A DNA stretch of 64,000 nt from DASXUX01 sp036504595 (GCA_036504595.1 DASXUX010000069.1:1-64000), one strand, 5' to 3'. Positions 15,566 to 24,602 are shown, numbered from the stretch's first letter. Program-made: numbers and translations. Notes: generated by a model not told the origin, from the sequence alone.

Positions 15566-18004
15566 ATGTTCCGTGTCGTCAGATTGGCAATGATACTGGT
15601 GCCGACTCTGGTCATGCAGTGGGCTGGCGCGCAGGACAATGTTGCTCCGGCCGGCGGGCACAGCGCGGCTGTGCGCGCGATGGTCGGCGTTACGATTACG
15701 GAATTTTCGTTTCAGCCAAACGTGCTCAACGTGAAGGTGGGCGATACGGTCACGTGGACAAACTTGGGTACGTTGGTGCACTCGAGCACCAGCGACACGG
15801 GGTTGTGGGATTCCGGTACCATTGTGCCGGGGCAACAGTTTTCCTTCACGTTCAACAATGTCGGCACCTTCACCTACAGCTCGAAGTTCGATCTGGGGCT
15901 GGGCATGACGGGGTCCATCGTCGTGACGGCCGGCGGCACGGGCGGGGCGCAGGTGCCCGTGATTACCAGTTCTTTGACCATTGGGACCACCGTCAATACT
16001 CCTTTCAACTACGTCATCACAGCGACCAACGGCCCGACCAGCTTCACCGCCACGGGATTGCCGCAAGGCCTTAGCCTTAATAGCAGTTCGGGAGCGATCT
16101 CGGGTACGCCTGTACTGCCGGGTGTATTCAGCGTTCCCATTTCTGCGACGAACGCCGCCGGCACCGGGACGGCGACGCTGTCGATTTCGGTCTCGAATTC
16201 GACGCTGCCTGTCATCACGAGCGCGGCGACGGCAACGGCAACGGTCGGAGTGCCCTTCAGCTATGCGGTCACGAGCACCAACGGGCCGGCTGTGTTCGCG
16301 GCGTCGGGGATACCCGCTGGGTTCACCTTCGATTCGGCGACGGGCATTCTCTCGGGGACGCCGTCGGCGACGGGGCAGTTCAACATTCTCATCAGCGCGA
16401 ACAACGCAACGGGGACCGGCTCGGCGATACTCGTCTTGACGGTCCAGAATCCGCCGACGCCAGTGATCAACCCTTCGGGCACTGCAACGGGCAGGGTGGA
16501 TTCCCATTTCTCCTTTGCGGTCAGCGCCAGCAGTGCGACCAGTTTCAGTGCGACGGGGTTGCCGCCGGGCCTATCGATCGACTCCGCAACGGGGGTCATC
16601 TCCGGAACCCCGCTCGTGGATGGCACGTTTACCGCAACGGTGACGGCCAGCAACGCCGGGGGCAACGCAACGAGCTCGCTGACGATCACGATTTTGCCGC
16701 CGCCGCCGCCTGAGATCCTGAGTAATCCCTTCAACAATGCGACGGTGGGGCGGTTCTTCGCGCTGGTGCTTGCGGCGACGCACCAGCCAACGAGTTTCGG
16801 GGTGGATACGCTGCCGCCGGGGCTTTCGATCAATTCGGACACGGGCATTATCTTCGGCACGCCGACGACCGCGGGAACGTTCTCCGCCAACGTTTCGGCC
16901 ACGAACAAAGGCGGGACCGGAACGTTGTTGATGACGTTTATTGTCGTTGTGCCGCCGCCGCCAACGGTGACCAGCGCAACCAGCGCTGCGGCGACGGCGC
17001 AGGTGCCGTTCAGTTTCAATGTGACGGCCAGCGATAACCCGACGAGTTTCAACGCGACGGGACTGCCAGCCGGGCTAACCATCGATACGACGACGGGCGT
17101 GATCTCGGGCACGCCGGTGGAGACCGGAACGTTCGCCGTTCAGGTTTCCGCGGCAAATGCTGGAGGCACGGGCACGGGAACGTTGAACTTAAGTGTGGTT
17201 CCGCCGACGCCGCCGACGATCACCAGCCCGCTTAGCGTCATCGCCGTGCTGGGGGTGAACTTCACTTACATGATTTCCGCCAGCGGCACTCAGCCGGTGA
17301 CTGTCAGCGCGACCGATCTTCCGCCCGGGCTGGCTTTCAGCGGCGTCTCCATTTATGGCACGCCGACAGTGGCCGGCAGCTTTGCGGTCGCTCTGACCGC
17401 GAGCAACGTGGCGGGGAATGAGTCTCGAACACTGGTGATCACTGTGAGCGACCCCGCCGCCAATGCTGACTCCGATGGGGATGGCTTCCCCGATGTGCTC
17501 GAACTGGCCACCGGTTCGTCGCCGACGGACGGCGCCTCAACACCGTTCGATATTCCGCCCGACGCGGTAGCGGCGTTGACGGTTACGAAACTGGACGTGC
17601 GCGTGAACTTCGGTCGCGGCGGCGGCGATACGCTTGCGCTGATCGGCACCTTGCCGGTGCCGGCTGGATTCCTTGCGGCCAATCAGCCGGTGGCGATCGA
17701 TATGGGCGGAATTGCCCAGGCGTTCACGCTGGGGGCGAATGGAGTTGGCAAGATCGGGAACAATACGTTTAAGGTGGCGATTCGCCGCAACAGCAGAGGC
17801 CCTGTCGCCGCGCAAAATGCCACCTTCTCTGTGTCCATGCGCGCGGGCAGCTTTGCCGACACGCTTGCGCATCTGGGGGTTACGCCGTCCGGATCGGGCG
17901 ACCGAGCGGTGCCGGTGATCGTTCTGTTCAACGGCGTACGTTTTCAGACTGTCTTTACCGCGAGCTTTGCCGTCAGCAGCCATCGTGGGGCGCTGAGGAA
18001 ATAA
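15566..18004 (+). CDS. secreted cupredoxin-like and Ig-repeat surface protein
   Basis: 812 aa from ATG 15566 (GAGAGGGG seven bases upstream; an ATG at 15485 has no such site). A signal peptide (about 1-22) is followed by a cupredoxin-like domain (about 40-125). Its copper site looks lost: LVHSS keeps one His, but the usual Cys-x-x-His-x4-Met loop reads YSSKFDLGLGM. Six putative-Ig (He_PIG-type) repeats of about 82 residues follow, each with a PxGLxxxxxxGxxxGTP core. Then comes a calcium-binding-like DADSDGDGFPDVLE segment and a C-terminal domain of unknown type. It is probably exported and adhesive or structural. Confidence 0.85.
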   Translation: MFRVVRLAMILVPTLVMQWAGAQDNVAPAGGHSAAVRAMVGVTITEFSFQPNVLNVKVGDTVTWTNLGTLVHSSTSDTGLWDSGTIVPGQQFSFTFNNVGTFTYSSKFDLGLGMTGSIVVTAGGTGGAQVPVITSSLTIGTTVNTPFNYVITATNGPTSFTATGLPQGLSLNSSSGAISGTPVLPGVFSVPISATNAAGTGTATLSISVSNSTLPVITSAATATATVGVPFSYAVTSTNGPAVFAASGIPAGFTFDSATGILSGTPSATGQFNILISANNATGTGSAILVLTVQNPPTPVINPSGTATGRVDSHFSFAVSASSATSFSATGLPPGLSIDSATGVISGTPLVDGTFTATVTASNAGGNATSSLTITILPPPPPEILSNPFNNATVGRFFALVLAATHQPTSFGVDTLPPGLSINSDTGIIFGTPTTAGTFSANVSATNKGGTGTLLMTFIVVVPPPPTVTSATSAAATAQVPFSFNVTASDNPTSFNATGLPAGLTIDTTTGVISGTPVETGTFAVQVSAANAGGTGTGTLNLSVVPPTPPTITSPLSVIAVLGVNFTYMISASGTQPVTVSATDLPPGLAFSGVSIYGTPTVAGSFAVALTASNVAGNESRTLVITVSDPAANADSDGDGFPDVLELATGSSPTDGASTPFDIPPDAVAALTVTKLDVRVNFGRGGGDTLALIGTLPVPAGFLAANQPVAIDMGGIAQAFTLGANGVGKIGNNTFKVAIRRNSRGPVAAQNATFSVSMRAGSFADTLAHLGVTPSGSGDRAVPVIVLFNGVRFQTVFTASFAVSSHRGALRK

Positions 18005-18049
18005 CGCTGTCAGCAGATCGTTGTCAGTTGAGATCTCCGTAGCGCATGA

Positions 18050-18268
18050 TCAGGCGCGCGGGTGGGCTGGGCTCTTTCTTGAACTTGCAGCCCTGGACTT
18101 ATTCTTCTTTGATGACACGGTCTTGGCCTTGCCCGCCCTGGATTCCAGACGTTCGAGATGCGCACATAGTCCCTCGAACGTTTTATAGCGTCGCTCGATG
18201 GCTCGCCGGACCTTGCGCAGGCGTTCGACTTCTTCACCGTCCCAGAGCACGTCTAGATTAGTCTTCAT
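18050..18268 (-). CDS. putative antitoxin of PIN pair
   Basis: A 72-aa protein: an acidic/basic helical N-terminal half (EEVERLRKVRRAIERRYKT) and a very basic, serine-rich tail. It starts 11 bases inside the end of the upstream PIN gene, so the two are translationally coupled. Small charged partners after the toxin gene are known for this PIN subgroup. I do not recognise this particular family, so the antitoxin call rests on position. Confidence 0.6.
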   Translation of the reverse strand: MKTNLDVLWDGEEVERLRKVRRAIERRYKTFEGLCAHLERLESRAGKAKTVSSKKNKSRAASSRKSPAHPRA

Positions 18269-18773
18269 GCTTTCTCCGGATCGTCTGGCCCAGCATGGTT
18301 TTTGGAATCGTTAAAGGCGAAACCACCAACGGCGTCCGTCGTTTGTTCCTGTCATTGATGGTAATCAGCTTCTTCTGTACCTCGGCGTTGGCCAAATGCG
18401 CGTGATTCCACGTCAACAAATAGTCTATCATGTGAACGGTTGCGAAAGCGAGATGAAATGCGTCTCCAGGTTTGTTTGCAGGAATGACCTCTTCCTCCAA
18501 GTACTCCCTGGCGCACTTCTTAACGTCCGCATTAAAGGCGAGATACGACAGGCGGCGGACTTCTGCGACCGCATCCTCTTGGCCGTCATAGGTTCCTGCA
18601 GAGAGTTCGTCTTCAGTCAGGCGCGACGAGTGCAGCATGAACCACTGCCGTTCGCTTTGCCACCAGAGTCTTGTCAGAAACAACTGGTGCCGGACGGTTG
18701 GGTCTGCGCGGCGATAGTGCAGCACGGAAAGAATGTTCGAATCCAGATAGATTGAGGCAAGTTCGCTGCTCAC
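18258..18773 (-). CDS. PIN-domain protein, VapC-like toxin
   Basis: A 171-aa PIN protein of the subgroup starting YLDSNILSVL (metal-binding D at about 11). Other family residues are the TEDEL glutamate near 54, D in GDAFHLAFA near 109, and LLTWNHAHLANA near 124, a signature of this subgroup. It should be an RNase toxin. The gene order is toxin first and small partner second, the reverse of classical vapBC. It lies between the Ig-repeat and ThuA genes on the opposite strand. Confidence 0.82.
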   Translation of the reverse strand: MSSELASIYLDSNILSVLHYRRADPTVRHQLFLTRLWWQSERQWFMLHSSRLTEDELSAGTYDGQEDAVAEVRRLSYLAFNADVKKCAREYLEEEVIPANKPGDAFHLAFATVHMIDYLLTWNHAHLANAEVQKKLITINDRNKRRTPLVVSPLTIPKTMLGQTIRRKHED

Positions 18774-18798
18774 GCTGTCTGTCTATCTCGCCAAGCTC

Positions 18799-18840
18799 GA
18801 ATCCGCAATCCGAATTCCGAAATCCGAAATCCGCAATCGA
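18799..18840. repeat. word-like simple repeat (CCGAAATCCGAAATCCGCAATC type)
   Basis: Imperfect tandem copies of a 7-9-base word (ATCCGCA, ATCCGAA, AATCCGAA) fill the space before the ThuA gene. It is non-coding and is one of several such spacers in this window. Confidence 0.7.
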
Positions 18841-18913
18841 ATGGTGGACGCCGCGCCAGCTCCGGGGTATCTATCAGGTGCATTTTTCGAACTCTGGAGA
18901 TGAGGAGAACGTC

Positions 18914-19660
18914 ATGTTTTCAAGATTGTGTGCGGTACTGGCGCTGCTGGTTTCTGTGAGCGGCCTGGCGGGCGAGCTGAAGGTGCTGTACCTGACGGGT
19001 GGCGGCTACCATGACTACAAGAAGCAGGCCGAGTACATTCCAACGGAGATGGCCAAGCTGGCCAATTTCAAGTTCGACGTGAAGTGGGCGCAAAAGGCGA
19101 CCTCCGAGGTCTTTCCGGACGAGAAGTACGCCGACGGCTACGATGTGGTCATCTACAACTTCTGCTTTGCCGCGGAGAAGGACCCGACGATTATCGAGCG
19201 CGCTCTGAAAGTCATGCGGGAAGGCAAGCCCACGGTGATGATGCACTGCTCCATGCACACCTACATGGCTTCGGATGCCTGGACGGATTGCTGTGGACTG
19301 CGCACGCGCAGCCACGACGGCTTCCGGAACTTCACGATCACAAAGGCAACGACGGATCATCCGATTGTCAAAGCCCTGCCCGAGGAATGGAAGACGCTCG
19401 GTGACGAACTGTACCGCAACATCGCCTTCCCGGAGACGTCCACCGCGTTGCTGAAAGCCAACAGCATCGAAAGCAAGAAAGACCACGTGATCGCCTGGTG
19501 CCACACCTATGGCAAGTCCAAGGTGTTCGGCACGACGTTGGGTCACGACATGAAGACCATCAGCACGCCGGAGTTCATCAAGCTGCTGGTCAACGGCACG
19601 CTGTGGGCCGCCGACAAACTGGACAAGGACGGCAAGCCCGTCGAAGGCTTGGGCAAGTAG
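18914..19660 (+). CDS. secreted ThuA-domain protein
   Basis: 248 aa from ATG 18914, with GAGGAG about eight bases upstream; an in-frame start at 18671 overlaps the PIN gene and is unlikely. A signal peptide (about 1-19) is followed by a ThuA fold, a class I glutamine-amidotransferase-like domain: VLYLTGGGYHDYKKQ, YDVVIYNFCFA, KPTVMMHCSMHTYM, WCHTYGKSKVFGTTLGHD. ThuA proteins are linked to sugar metabolism, but the reaction is unknown. In PVC bacteria secreted ThuA proteins are frequent. It is followed on the same strand by a PQQ-propeller protein after a repeat. Confidence 0.88.
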   Translation: MFSRLCAVLALLVSVSGLAGELKVLYLTGGGYHDYKKQAEYIPTEMAKLANFKFDVKWAQKATSEVFPDEKYADGYDVVIYNFCFAAEKDPTIIERALKVMREGKPTVMMHCSMHTYMASDAWTDCCGLRTRSHDGFRNFTITKATTDHPIVKALPEEWKTLGDELYRNIAFPETSTALLKANSIESKKDHVIAWCHTYGKSKVFGTTLGHDMKTISTPEFIKLLVNGTLWAADKLDKDGKPVEGLGK

Positions 19661-19663
19661 CCC

Positions 19664-19762
19664 GCAAACCTAACCCCCCAGCCCCCTTCCCTCGAAGGGA
19701 AGGGGGAGCCGGAGCGTTCCCCCCTCCCCGCCGAGGGGAGGGGTTGGGGGAGGGGTTTGCGG
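19664..19762. repeat. C/G-tract palindrome repeat
   Basis: Two hairpins sit side by side: CCCCCTTCCCT (19682-19692) with AGGGAAGGGGG (19696-19706), and CCCCTCCCC (19721-19729) with GGGGAGGGG (19735-19743). They are flanked by GCAAACC and GGTTTGC. The type resembles the repeats that bracket the DUF559 gene at 56 kb. No T tract follows, so a terminator role is not indicated. Confidence 0.7.
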
Positions 19763-19828
19763 TGCGCTGCCTTTGCCAGATGCCCGCAATTGCCTTAAAC
19801 GCGATCCAGCCTTCGCAGGTAATCAAGA

Positions 19829-22789
19829 ATGATGACGTCCTTTTACCTTGAACCTGCCATCATTGTTCCGGCGATCGGCCCGCTGCAGGCGCTGCTCACG
19901 CTGCTGCCCCATCTGCTGGTGCTGCTGGGCATGGGGCTGCTGGCGTTCTTCAAGCCGGCGACATATCGAGCGCTCTTCCGTTACTTCCGCGCGCACAAGG
20001 CGATGACGCTGGTGGTTGTTGCAGCGGTCTCGCTTTCCGTCTGGAATCTATTCCGATCGAACGCCACCGCCGCTCAGCAGCAAAGCGCCACCGCCTGGCC
20101 GGCGTTTCGCGGCGGCGTAATGCGCTGCGGCGCGACGCCGGGTTCGACGGGGCCGAAGACGGAACCTGTGGCTCTATGGAATTTCCAGCCCGACGGAAGC
20201 GGTTTGAAGGAAATCGATTCGTCGCCGGCGGTGGCTAATGGCAACCGCGTTTACTTTGGCGTAAACGGCGCGTCGCCCTTCAAGTCGTGGGGGGCGATTT
20301 GCTGCTTGGATGCTAATACTGGGGCGAACGCCTGGCCGCGGATCTACAAGGGCGAAGACCTGCCGCGTCCGCTGTTGCCGGTGTTTTCGTCGCCAGCCAT
20401 TGGCGGCGGCCCGAAGGATGACGAGGCGCGCTATCTGGTCTGCGGCGAAGGTTACCACACCGATTTGAACGCGCGCCTTCTCTGCCTGGATCTTCAGCCG
20501 GTGAGCGCAAGCAAAGGGAAGGAATCGCCAAAAGCCGTCTGGGCGTACACCACCACCAATCACGTCGAAAGCAGCCCGTGCATTTTTGAAGGGAAGGCAT
20601 ACGCCGGGGCCGGCGATGATGGCTGGTGGTGCGTCGAAGTCGCGACGGGGCTGATCAAGTGGCGCCTGGAAAGCTGCTCGCATTATTTTGCGGCGGATAC
20701 GCCGAAAGCCGCCGAACTGGCAAAGCTCGCGGGCAAGAACGTCGTCGCGCGCGGAACGGTGAAGCGCTACAAGCCCGACGAGACGCAAGATTTCAGCATC
20801 ATGGTTCTGGACATTCAGGACTTCAGCGAAGCGGATCCAAAGGACAGGACGGTCGCACCGCCTCCGCCGGCCGTAAAACTGGGTGAAGAGCCGTTACGCT
20901 GCGTCGTCGGGACTGTCGAGATTGACGAGAAGCCGGCCAATAAAGAGGCGGGCGCGTCGAAGGTGAAACTGAAGATGGCGTGCTTCTATCCGGACGCCGA
21001 AAGCGAGCCGCTCGGCGTGCGGTTGGACAAAGATGGAAATGCTGTAGAGGCCGGCACGCCCGAGAGCACGCCGTGTCTGTTCTTCGGCTGTGGAATCGAT
21101 GGCGAGGCGGCCGCGTGCGTGAACGCCGAAACGGGCCAGCAAATCTGGAAAGTGAAGACGACCTATCCGGCGTTTGGCGGGCCGACATTCGCCGACGGCA
21201 AGGTTTTGTTCGGCTTGAGCAACGGGACGTTCGACAAGACAGCAGGCCAGCCGGCCGGCGCGGTGCTATGCCTCAAGGCGCTGACGGGCGAGAAGCTCTG
21301 GGAAGTCCCGACGCGCGATGGCGTGCTTGGCGCGGTCGCGGTGAAGGACGGCTTCGCGTATGCCTGCAGCAAAGACCAGAACGTGTACGTGATTCCCGTT
21401 GTCAATGGAGCGCCGGTCACCAGTTTTGCGACCGGTGCGCCGTTGACGTGCGGCCCGGCTGTGACCAGCGACGGTGTTTTCGTGGGCACTGGCGCGGGGA
21501 AAGTGTTCGGGCTGACGCGCCAAAGCCAGACCGGCATGGTGAGCTTCGCGTGGTCGGTGAATCTGACGCCGGGGAAGGCGATCTTTTCTTCGGCGGCGGT
21601 TTCTGGCGACCATTTGTATTTGGGTTCGGCGGACCGGGGCGTCTTCTGTCTAGCGCCGGACCCGAAAGCCACGGCCAATGCGCCGAGCCGGCCTTGGACG
21701 GCGGCCGGCGGGAGCGCTCAACACGCCGGTCTTGGCGACCAGCGCGGCCCGCCAGGAATTTCGGAAGGCGGCAAGGCTGAGCGCCTGACCGAAGACGGCC
21801 GCATCACGAGCCGCGCGAGCGGCGGGCCGCTGGCGGCGTGCGGCAAGCACCTCTATTTTGGCGCGACGGACCTTTCCAAACCAGGATCAAACCTGCTCGC
21901 GTGCGTTGATATCGACGCGAAGGCGCGGCGCGAAATCTGGCAAGTGGACGTCGGCGGGCCGATCCGCGCGTTGCTTGCTGACGCTGCGCAGGTTTACATC
22001 TCCGCCGAAATGGGTGAGCGGTTCAAACTGACCGCACTTTCGGCAGAAAAAGGGACGACGGTCTGGTCGCAGGAGAATCCGCAGACGCCAACAGCTTTTG
22101 CGCTGAGTGGCACCAGCCTTTTCGCTCAATTGGGGCAGAGCGCGCTGGTTTCATTGCGGAGCAGCGATGGCACGGTGCAGTGGAAACTCGAACTTTCCAA
22201 GATATGCGGTTCACCGGCGAGCATTCACGGTCTGCTATTCGTGACGCTGATAGACAAGCGCCTGCTGTGTCTGGACGATAGCAGCGGCATGAAACTGTGG
22301 GATGTGGAATTGCCCGCCGCACCGCTCGGTGGGCCGACCGTTTCGGCGGAAAAAGTGTTTGTTGCAGTCGCGGGGAAGACGGCCGCGGATGCCAAGATTA
22401 TTGCGCGGCGGTTGGCGGATGGCGGGAAGCTCTGGGATTGCGACGTGGACAAGGCGCCGGCGAGTCACCTGTCAGCGGGCGGCATGTTCCTGGCCTTCAC
22501 CGCTGCGGACGGGACTGTTCTGGGCGTCAACACGTCCTGCGGCGAGCAGACCCACACTGTGTTGTTGGGCGCCGGCGGGCAAGCTCCAGTGATGGCGCAG
22601 AATCTTCTGTTGCTGGCGGCCGACAATCGTGTCGGCGCCTATGACCTGAACACTTCGAGTTGGGTGTGGGGTTTCCGCGAGCAGGACAAAATCGGCCGCG
22701 TCCTCAGCCCGCCGGTTCTCGCCGGAGAAGTGCTGTGGCTGAGCACGGAAAAACTCGGGCTGATCGGCGTCGGAGCGAAGGCGCAGTAG
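19829..22789 (+). CDS. membrane-anchored PQQ-type beta-propeller protein
   Basis: A 986-aa protein. Two N-terminal hydrophobic segments (about 17-43 and 60-72) anchor it, then a first propeller-like region starts at WPAFRGG. Blades of the PQQ-like type recur throughout (GAICCLDANTGANAW, GAVLCLKALTGEKLWEV, RLLCLDDSSGMKLWDVE). An inserted, more charged stretch lies at about 300-400. No dehydrogenase catalytic residues are recognisable, so this is probably a scaffold or binding protein facing the periplasm. The first ATG of an ATGATG pair was used; the second is equally likely. Confidence 0.85.
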   Translation: MMTSFYLEPAIIVPAIGPLQALLTLLPHLLVLLGMGLLAFFKPATYRALFRYFRAHKAMTLVVVAAVSLSVWNLFRSNATAAQQQSATAWPAFRGGVMRCGATPGSTGPKTEPVALWNFQPDGSGLKEIDSSPAVANGNRVYFGVNGASPFKSWGAICCLDANTGANAWPRIYKGEDLPRPLLPVFSSPAIGGGPKDDEARYLVCGEGYHTDLNARLLCLDLQPVSASKGKESPKAVWAYTTTNHVESSPCIFEGKAYAGAGDDGWWCVEVATGLIKWRLESCSHYFAADTPKAAELAKLAGKNVVARGTVKRYKPDETQDFSIMVLDIQDFSEADPKDRTVAPPPPAVKLGEEPLRCVVGTVEIDEKPANKEAGASKVKLKMACFYPDAESEPLGVRLDKDGNAVEAGTPESTPCLFFGCGIDGEAAACVNAETGQQIWKVKTTYPAFGGPTFADGKVLFGLSNGTFDKTAGQPAGAVLCLKALTGEKLWEVPTRDGVLGAVAVKDGFAYACSKDQNVYVIPVVNGAPVTSFATGAPLTCGPAVTSDGVFVGTGAGKVFGLTRQSQTGMVSFAWSVNLTPGKAIFSSAAVSGDHLYLGSADRGVFCLAPDPKATANAPSRPWTAAGGSAQHAGLGDQRGPPGISEGGKAERLTEDGRITSRASGGPLAACGKHLYFGATDLSKPGSNLLACVDIDAKARREIWQVDVGGPIRALLADAAQVYISAEMGERFKLTALSAEKGTTVWSQENPQTPTAFALSGTSLFAQLGQSALVSLRSSDGTVQWKLELSKICGSPASIHGLLFVTLIDKRLLCLDDSSGMKLWDVELPAAPLGGPTVSAEKVFVAVAGKTAADAKIIARRLADGGKLWDCDVDKAPASHLSAGGMFLAFTAADGTVLGVNTSCGEQTHTVLLGAGGQAPVMAQNLLLLAADNRVGAYDLNTSSWVWGFREQDKIGRVLSPPVLAGEVLWLSTEKLGLIGVGAKAQ

Positions 22790-22797
22790 GCTATGGC

Positions 22798-23013
22798 TTA
22801 GTCGCGTTTTTTCGGCACGTACTGACCGCACTTGAAATCCTCATCGTTGCGCTGGTCCCAACGATTCAGCAGACACAGCATATCCTCTTCGGGATCTTCG
22901 ACGTCGCCGTTGACGCACGTGACACACAGGCTGGGCTTCACGATCAAGTTGGGATCGAGTTCATTGCCGTCGTCATCGAACAAGTGCCAGCCCGGAGACA
23001 GCTCCTCAGCCAT
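22798..23013 (-). CDS. small acidic four-cysteine protein
   Basis: 71 aa from ATG 23013, with AGGGGG about six bases upstream; the frame is open to 23139 but upstream residues are not protein-like. It has CVTC followed by MLCLLNRWDQRNDEDFKCGQY, giving a C-x2-C...C...C set that could bind zinc or iron. The WDQxxxxDFxC pattern recurs in short uncharacterised bacterial proteins I have seen. It is convergent with the PQQ gene, with only eight bases between the stops. Confidence 0.65.
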   Translation of the reverse strand: MAEELSPGWHLFDDDGNELDPNLIVKPSLCVTCVNGDVEDPEEDMLCLLNRWDQRNDEDFKCGQYVPKKRD

Positions 23014-23315
23014 AGGTACCCCCTGAGTCATGTTTGCGGGATGGTATCGCGAGGCTGTACCGAAAAAAACGTTTTTTGCGGCTGATAAACGAAGTCCAGG
23101 GTCCAGGGTTGGTGCTTTGCGGCATCGGATGTTGACCACGGACCGCAGAACAGAGCTGTTCTATGCGCCTTGGCGTCTTTGCGTCTTTGCGATTCAGACC
23201 TACCCAGATAGAGGAGCGTATCGATGAACGAACCGAACGTCTTCCGCTCCGTTTGCGTTTCCCCTGTGCTGATTTATGCTCCCACCGTTTGTGTTCTGCG
23301 CCCAGGGAGAGTTGC

Positions 23316-24110
23316 ATGGCCGGTTTTCTGAAGTCCATCAATAACGTTCTCAAGGGGCGGAAGCCGCTGGCTGAGGTCCTTCCGCAGATCGTCGATCCTG
23401 GCGACCCGCGAGTTGCCATCAGCGTCATCGGCGGGGATTGGCTCTGTCCGTTTAGCGGCAAACGGGTCCCCGCGCCCGGATGGAATGGTTCAAGCCAGAC
23501 AGTCCTTCAGATTCCGGAGATTCGCCAGCATCTGCTCGACCTGCCGCTGTTAAAGGAAGAAGGCCTAGACGCTCCGATGAAGGACTATGAGGAACTGGTC
23601 AAGATTACTGTCTTGCAGCGCCTTCAACTGGCCGCCAATTACAGATTCGCCGCGCCGCACGGCGAGTGGGTCTGCCCGTATTGTCTGGGCAAGACAGCGA
23701 TTCTAATCCGGAATTGGGATGGTTCGGACGCCGACCCCAAGATGACGGTGCCGGAAATGCTCAATCACTTCGCTCAGTGCCCGGAGTACCAGGCCGATCC
23801 GATCGATGGCGCCAAGAACGCCAATGAGATCACCAGCACCGGCGGCGAACGGTCCCGTCTGGCAAAAATGCTGGCCGCCGACCCGCGTTTCAGGCTTTGC
23901 GACGCGACCGGAGCCTGGATTTGCCCTTACGCCGGCCGCACAGTTCCCGCGTTCAACCTGAAGAAGGAGCGCTGGGGCCCAGAACTGCACGAGCGCCTGC
24001 TCGATTACCTGCTCGGCCCCGACTGCCCCGGCCGCTACTCGCAATTTGAAGTTGAGCGCACCTTGGAGCAACTCCAAGCCGCCGCGCGAACGCGTCCAGC
24101 CGTGATGTGA
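23316..24110 (+). CDS. protein with three WxCPY/F modules
   Basis: 264 aa from ATG 23316 (CAGGGAGAG just upstream). Three related modules each carry a W-x-C-P-F/Y core: WLCPFSGK at 42, WVCPYCLGK at 118 and WICPYAGR at 201, each preceded by an RF/RV segment and followed by an aromatic turn and a helix. The middle one also has CxxC and HFAQC, a plausible zinc site (C120, C123, H151, C155); the outer two lack the second Cys. Similar modules occur, to my memory, in planctomycete regulatory proteins, but I cannot name a family. Confidence 0.7.
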   Translation: MAGFLKSINNVLKGRKPLAEVLPQIVDPGDPRVAISVIGGDWLCPFSGKRVPAPGWNGSSQTVLQIPEIRQHLLDLPLLKEEGLDAPMKDYEELVKITVLQRLQLAANYRFAAPHGEWVCPYCLGKTAILIRNWDGSDADPKMTVPEMLNHFAQCPEYQADPIDGAKNANEITSTGGERSRLAKMLAADPRFRLCDATGAWICPYAGRTVPAFNLKKERWGPELHERLLDYLLGPDCPGRYSQFEVERTLEQLQAAARTRPAVM

Positions 24111-24113
24111 TGA

Positions 24114-24258
24114 GTGGCACGGGCAGGCCGCGCCGGTAAGGTGCGTCGATATCAAGGACCGACGGCTGTTCGCGGCGCGGATTGCCCGTGAATCAGACGC
24201 GCGCCACACGGGCAATCCATCGGCGCAAGAGGCCGCGCCGATGGCCTGCCCGTGCCAC
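24114..24258. repeat. nested palindromes, GTGGCACGGGCAGGCC type
   Basis: GTGGCACGGGCAGGCC (24114-24129) is exactly reverse-complementary to 24243-24258. Inside, GATTGCCCGTG (24180-24190) pairs with CACGGGCAATC (24207-24217). The arms share GTGGCAC ends with other palindromes of this window (for example 60218-60252). It is non-coding and follows the gene ending at 24110. Confidence 0.75.
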
Positions 24259-24263
24259 ACACA

Positions 24264-24362
24264 TTAGCGTTTTCGGCGGGGCTTGTCGCAGGTCAGCACG
24301 AAGATTGTCGCGGCGGCCAGAGCGCAGAGCGAAACGATTCCGAACATGATCAGCGCGTCCAT
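24264..24362 (-). CDS. 32-aa membrane peptide
   Basis: From ATG 24362 with a good GGAGG seven bases upstream, the frame encodes a single hydrophobic helix (about residues 4-22) ending in a basic tail, CDKPRRKR, and stops at TAA 24264. The layout is that of a small single-pass membrane peptide with the positive tail inside. The function is unknown. Confidence 0.5.
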   Translation of the reverse strand: MDALIMFGIVSLCALAAATIFVLTCDKPRRKR

Positions 24363-24602
24363 GGTGCGTCCTCCGTGACGACCGTCGCGTTGGCAAGGGC
24401 AAGCCTCATGCCAGCGCCTGTTCCCAAAACGGAGAAAAACAATCGACAACACTGCGGCTTTCGCGGAGAATTTTGGATAAAATCGGTGCCGGAAACGGCT
24501 CTCGCGAGTCGTATTACAGTGTGGATACGATGTCTAGTGCGGAGGTCAACGGTTAGTCGCCAAGCTTTGAGACCGTCTACACTTGGCCGACAGCATGCCA
24601 TT
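24363..24602. other. leader of the PQQ/MoxR cluster
   Basis: No gene is recognised. The frame of the downstream giant protein is open through here, but its signal peptide clearly begins at 24603. An AT-richer stretch (24462-24485) may contain the promoter, though no good -35/-10 pair at 16-18 bases is visible. Confidence 0.35.

Noticed and set aside
15686..15940. Functional blue-copper domain in the Ig-repeat protein
   Set aside because: Cys and one His of the copper ligand set are missing, so only the fold is supported.
19664..19762. Intrinsic terminator after the ThuA gene
   Set aside because: The stems are C/G tracts without a following T run on either strand. It fits the dispersed repeat type better.
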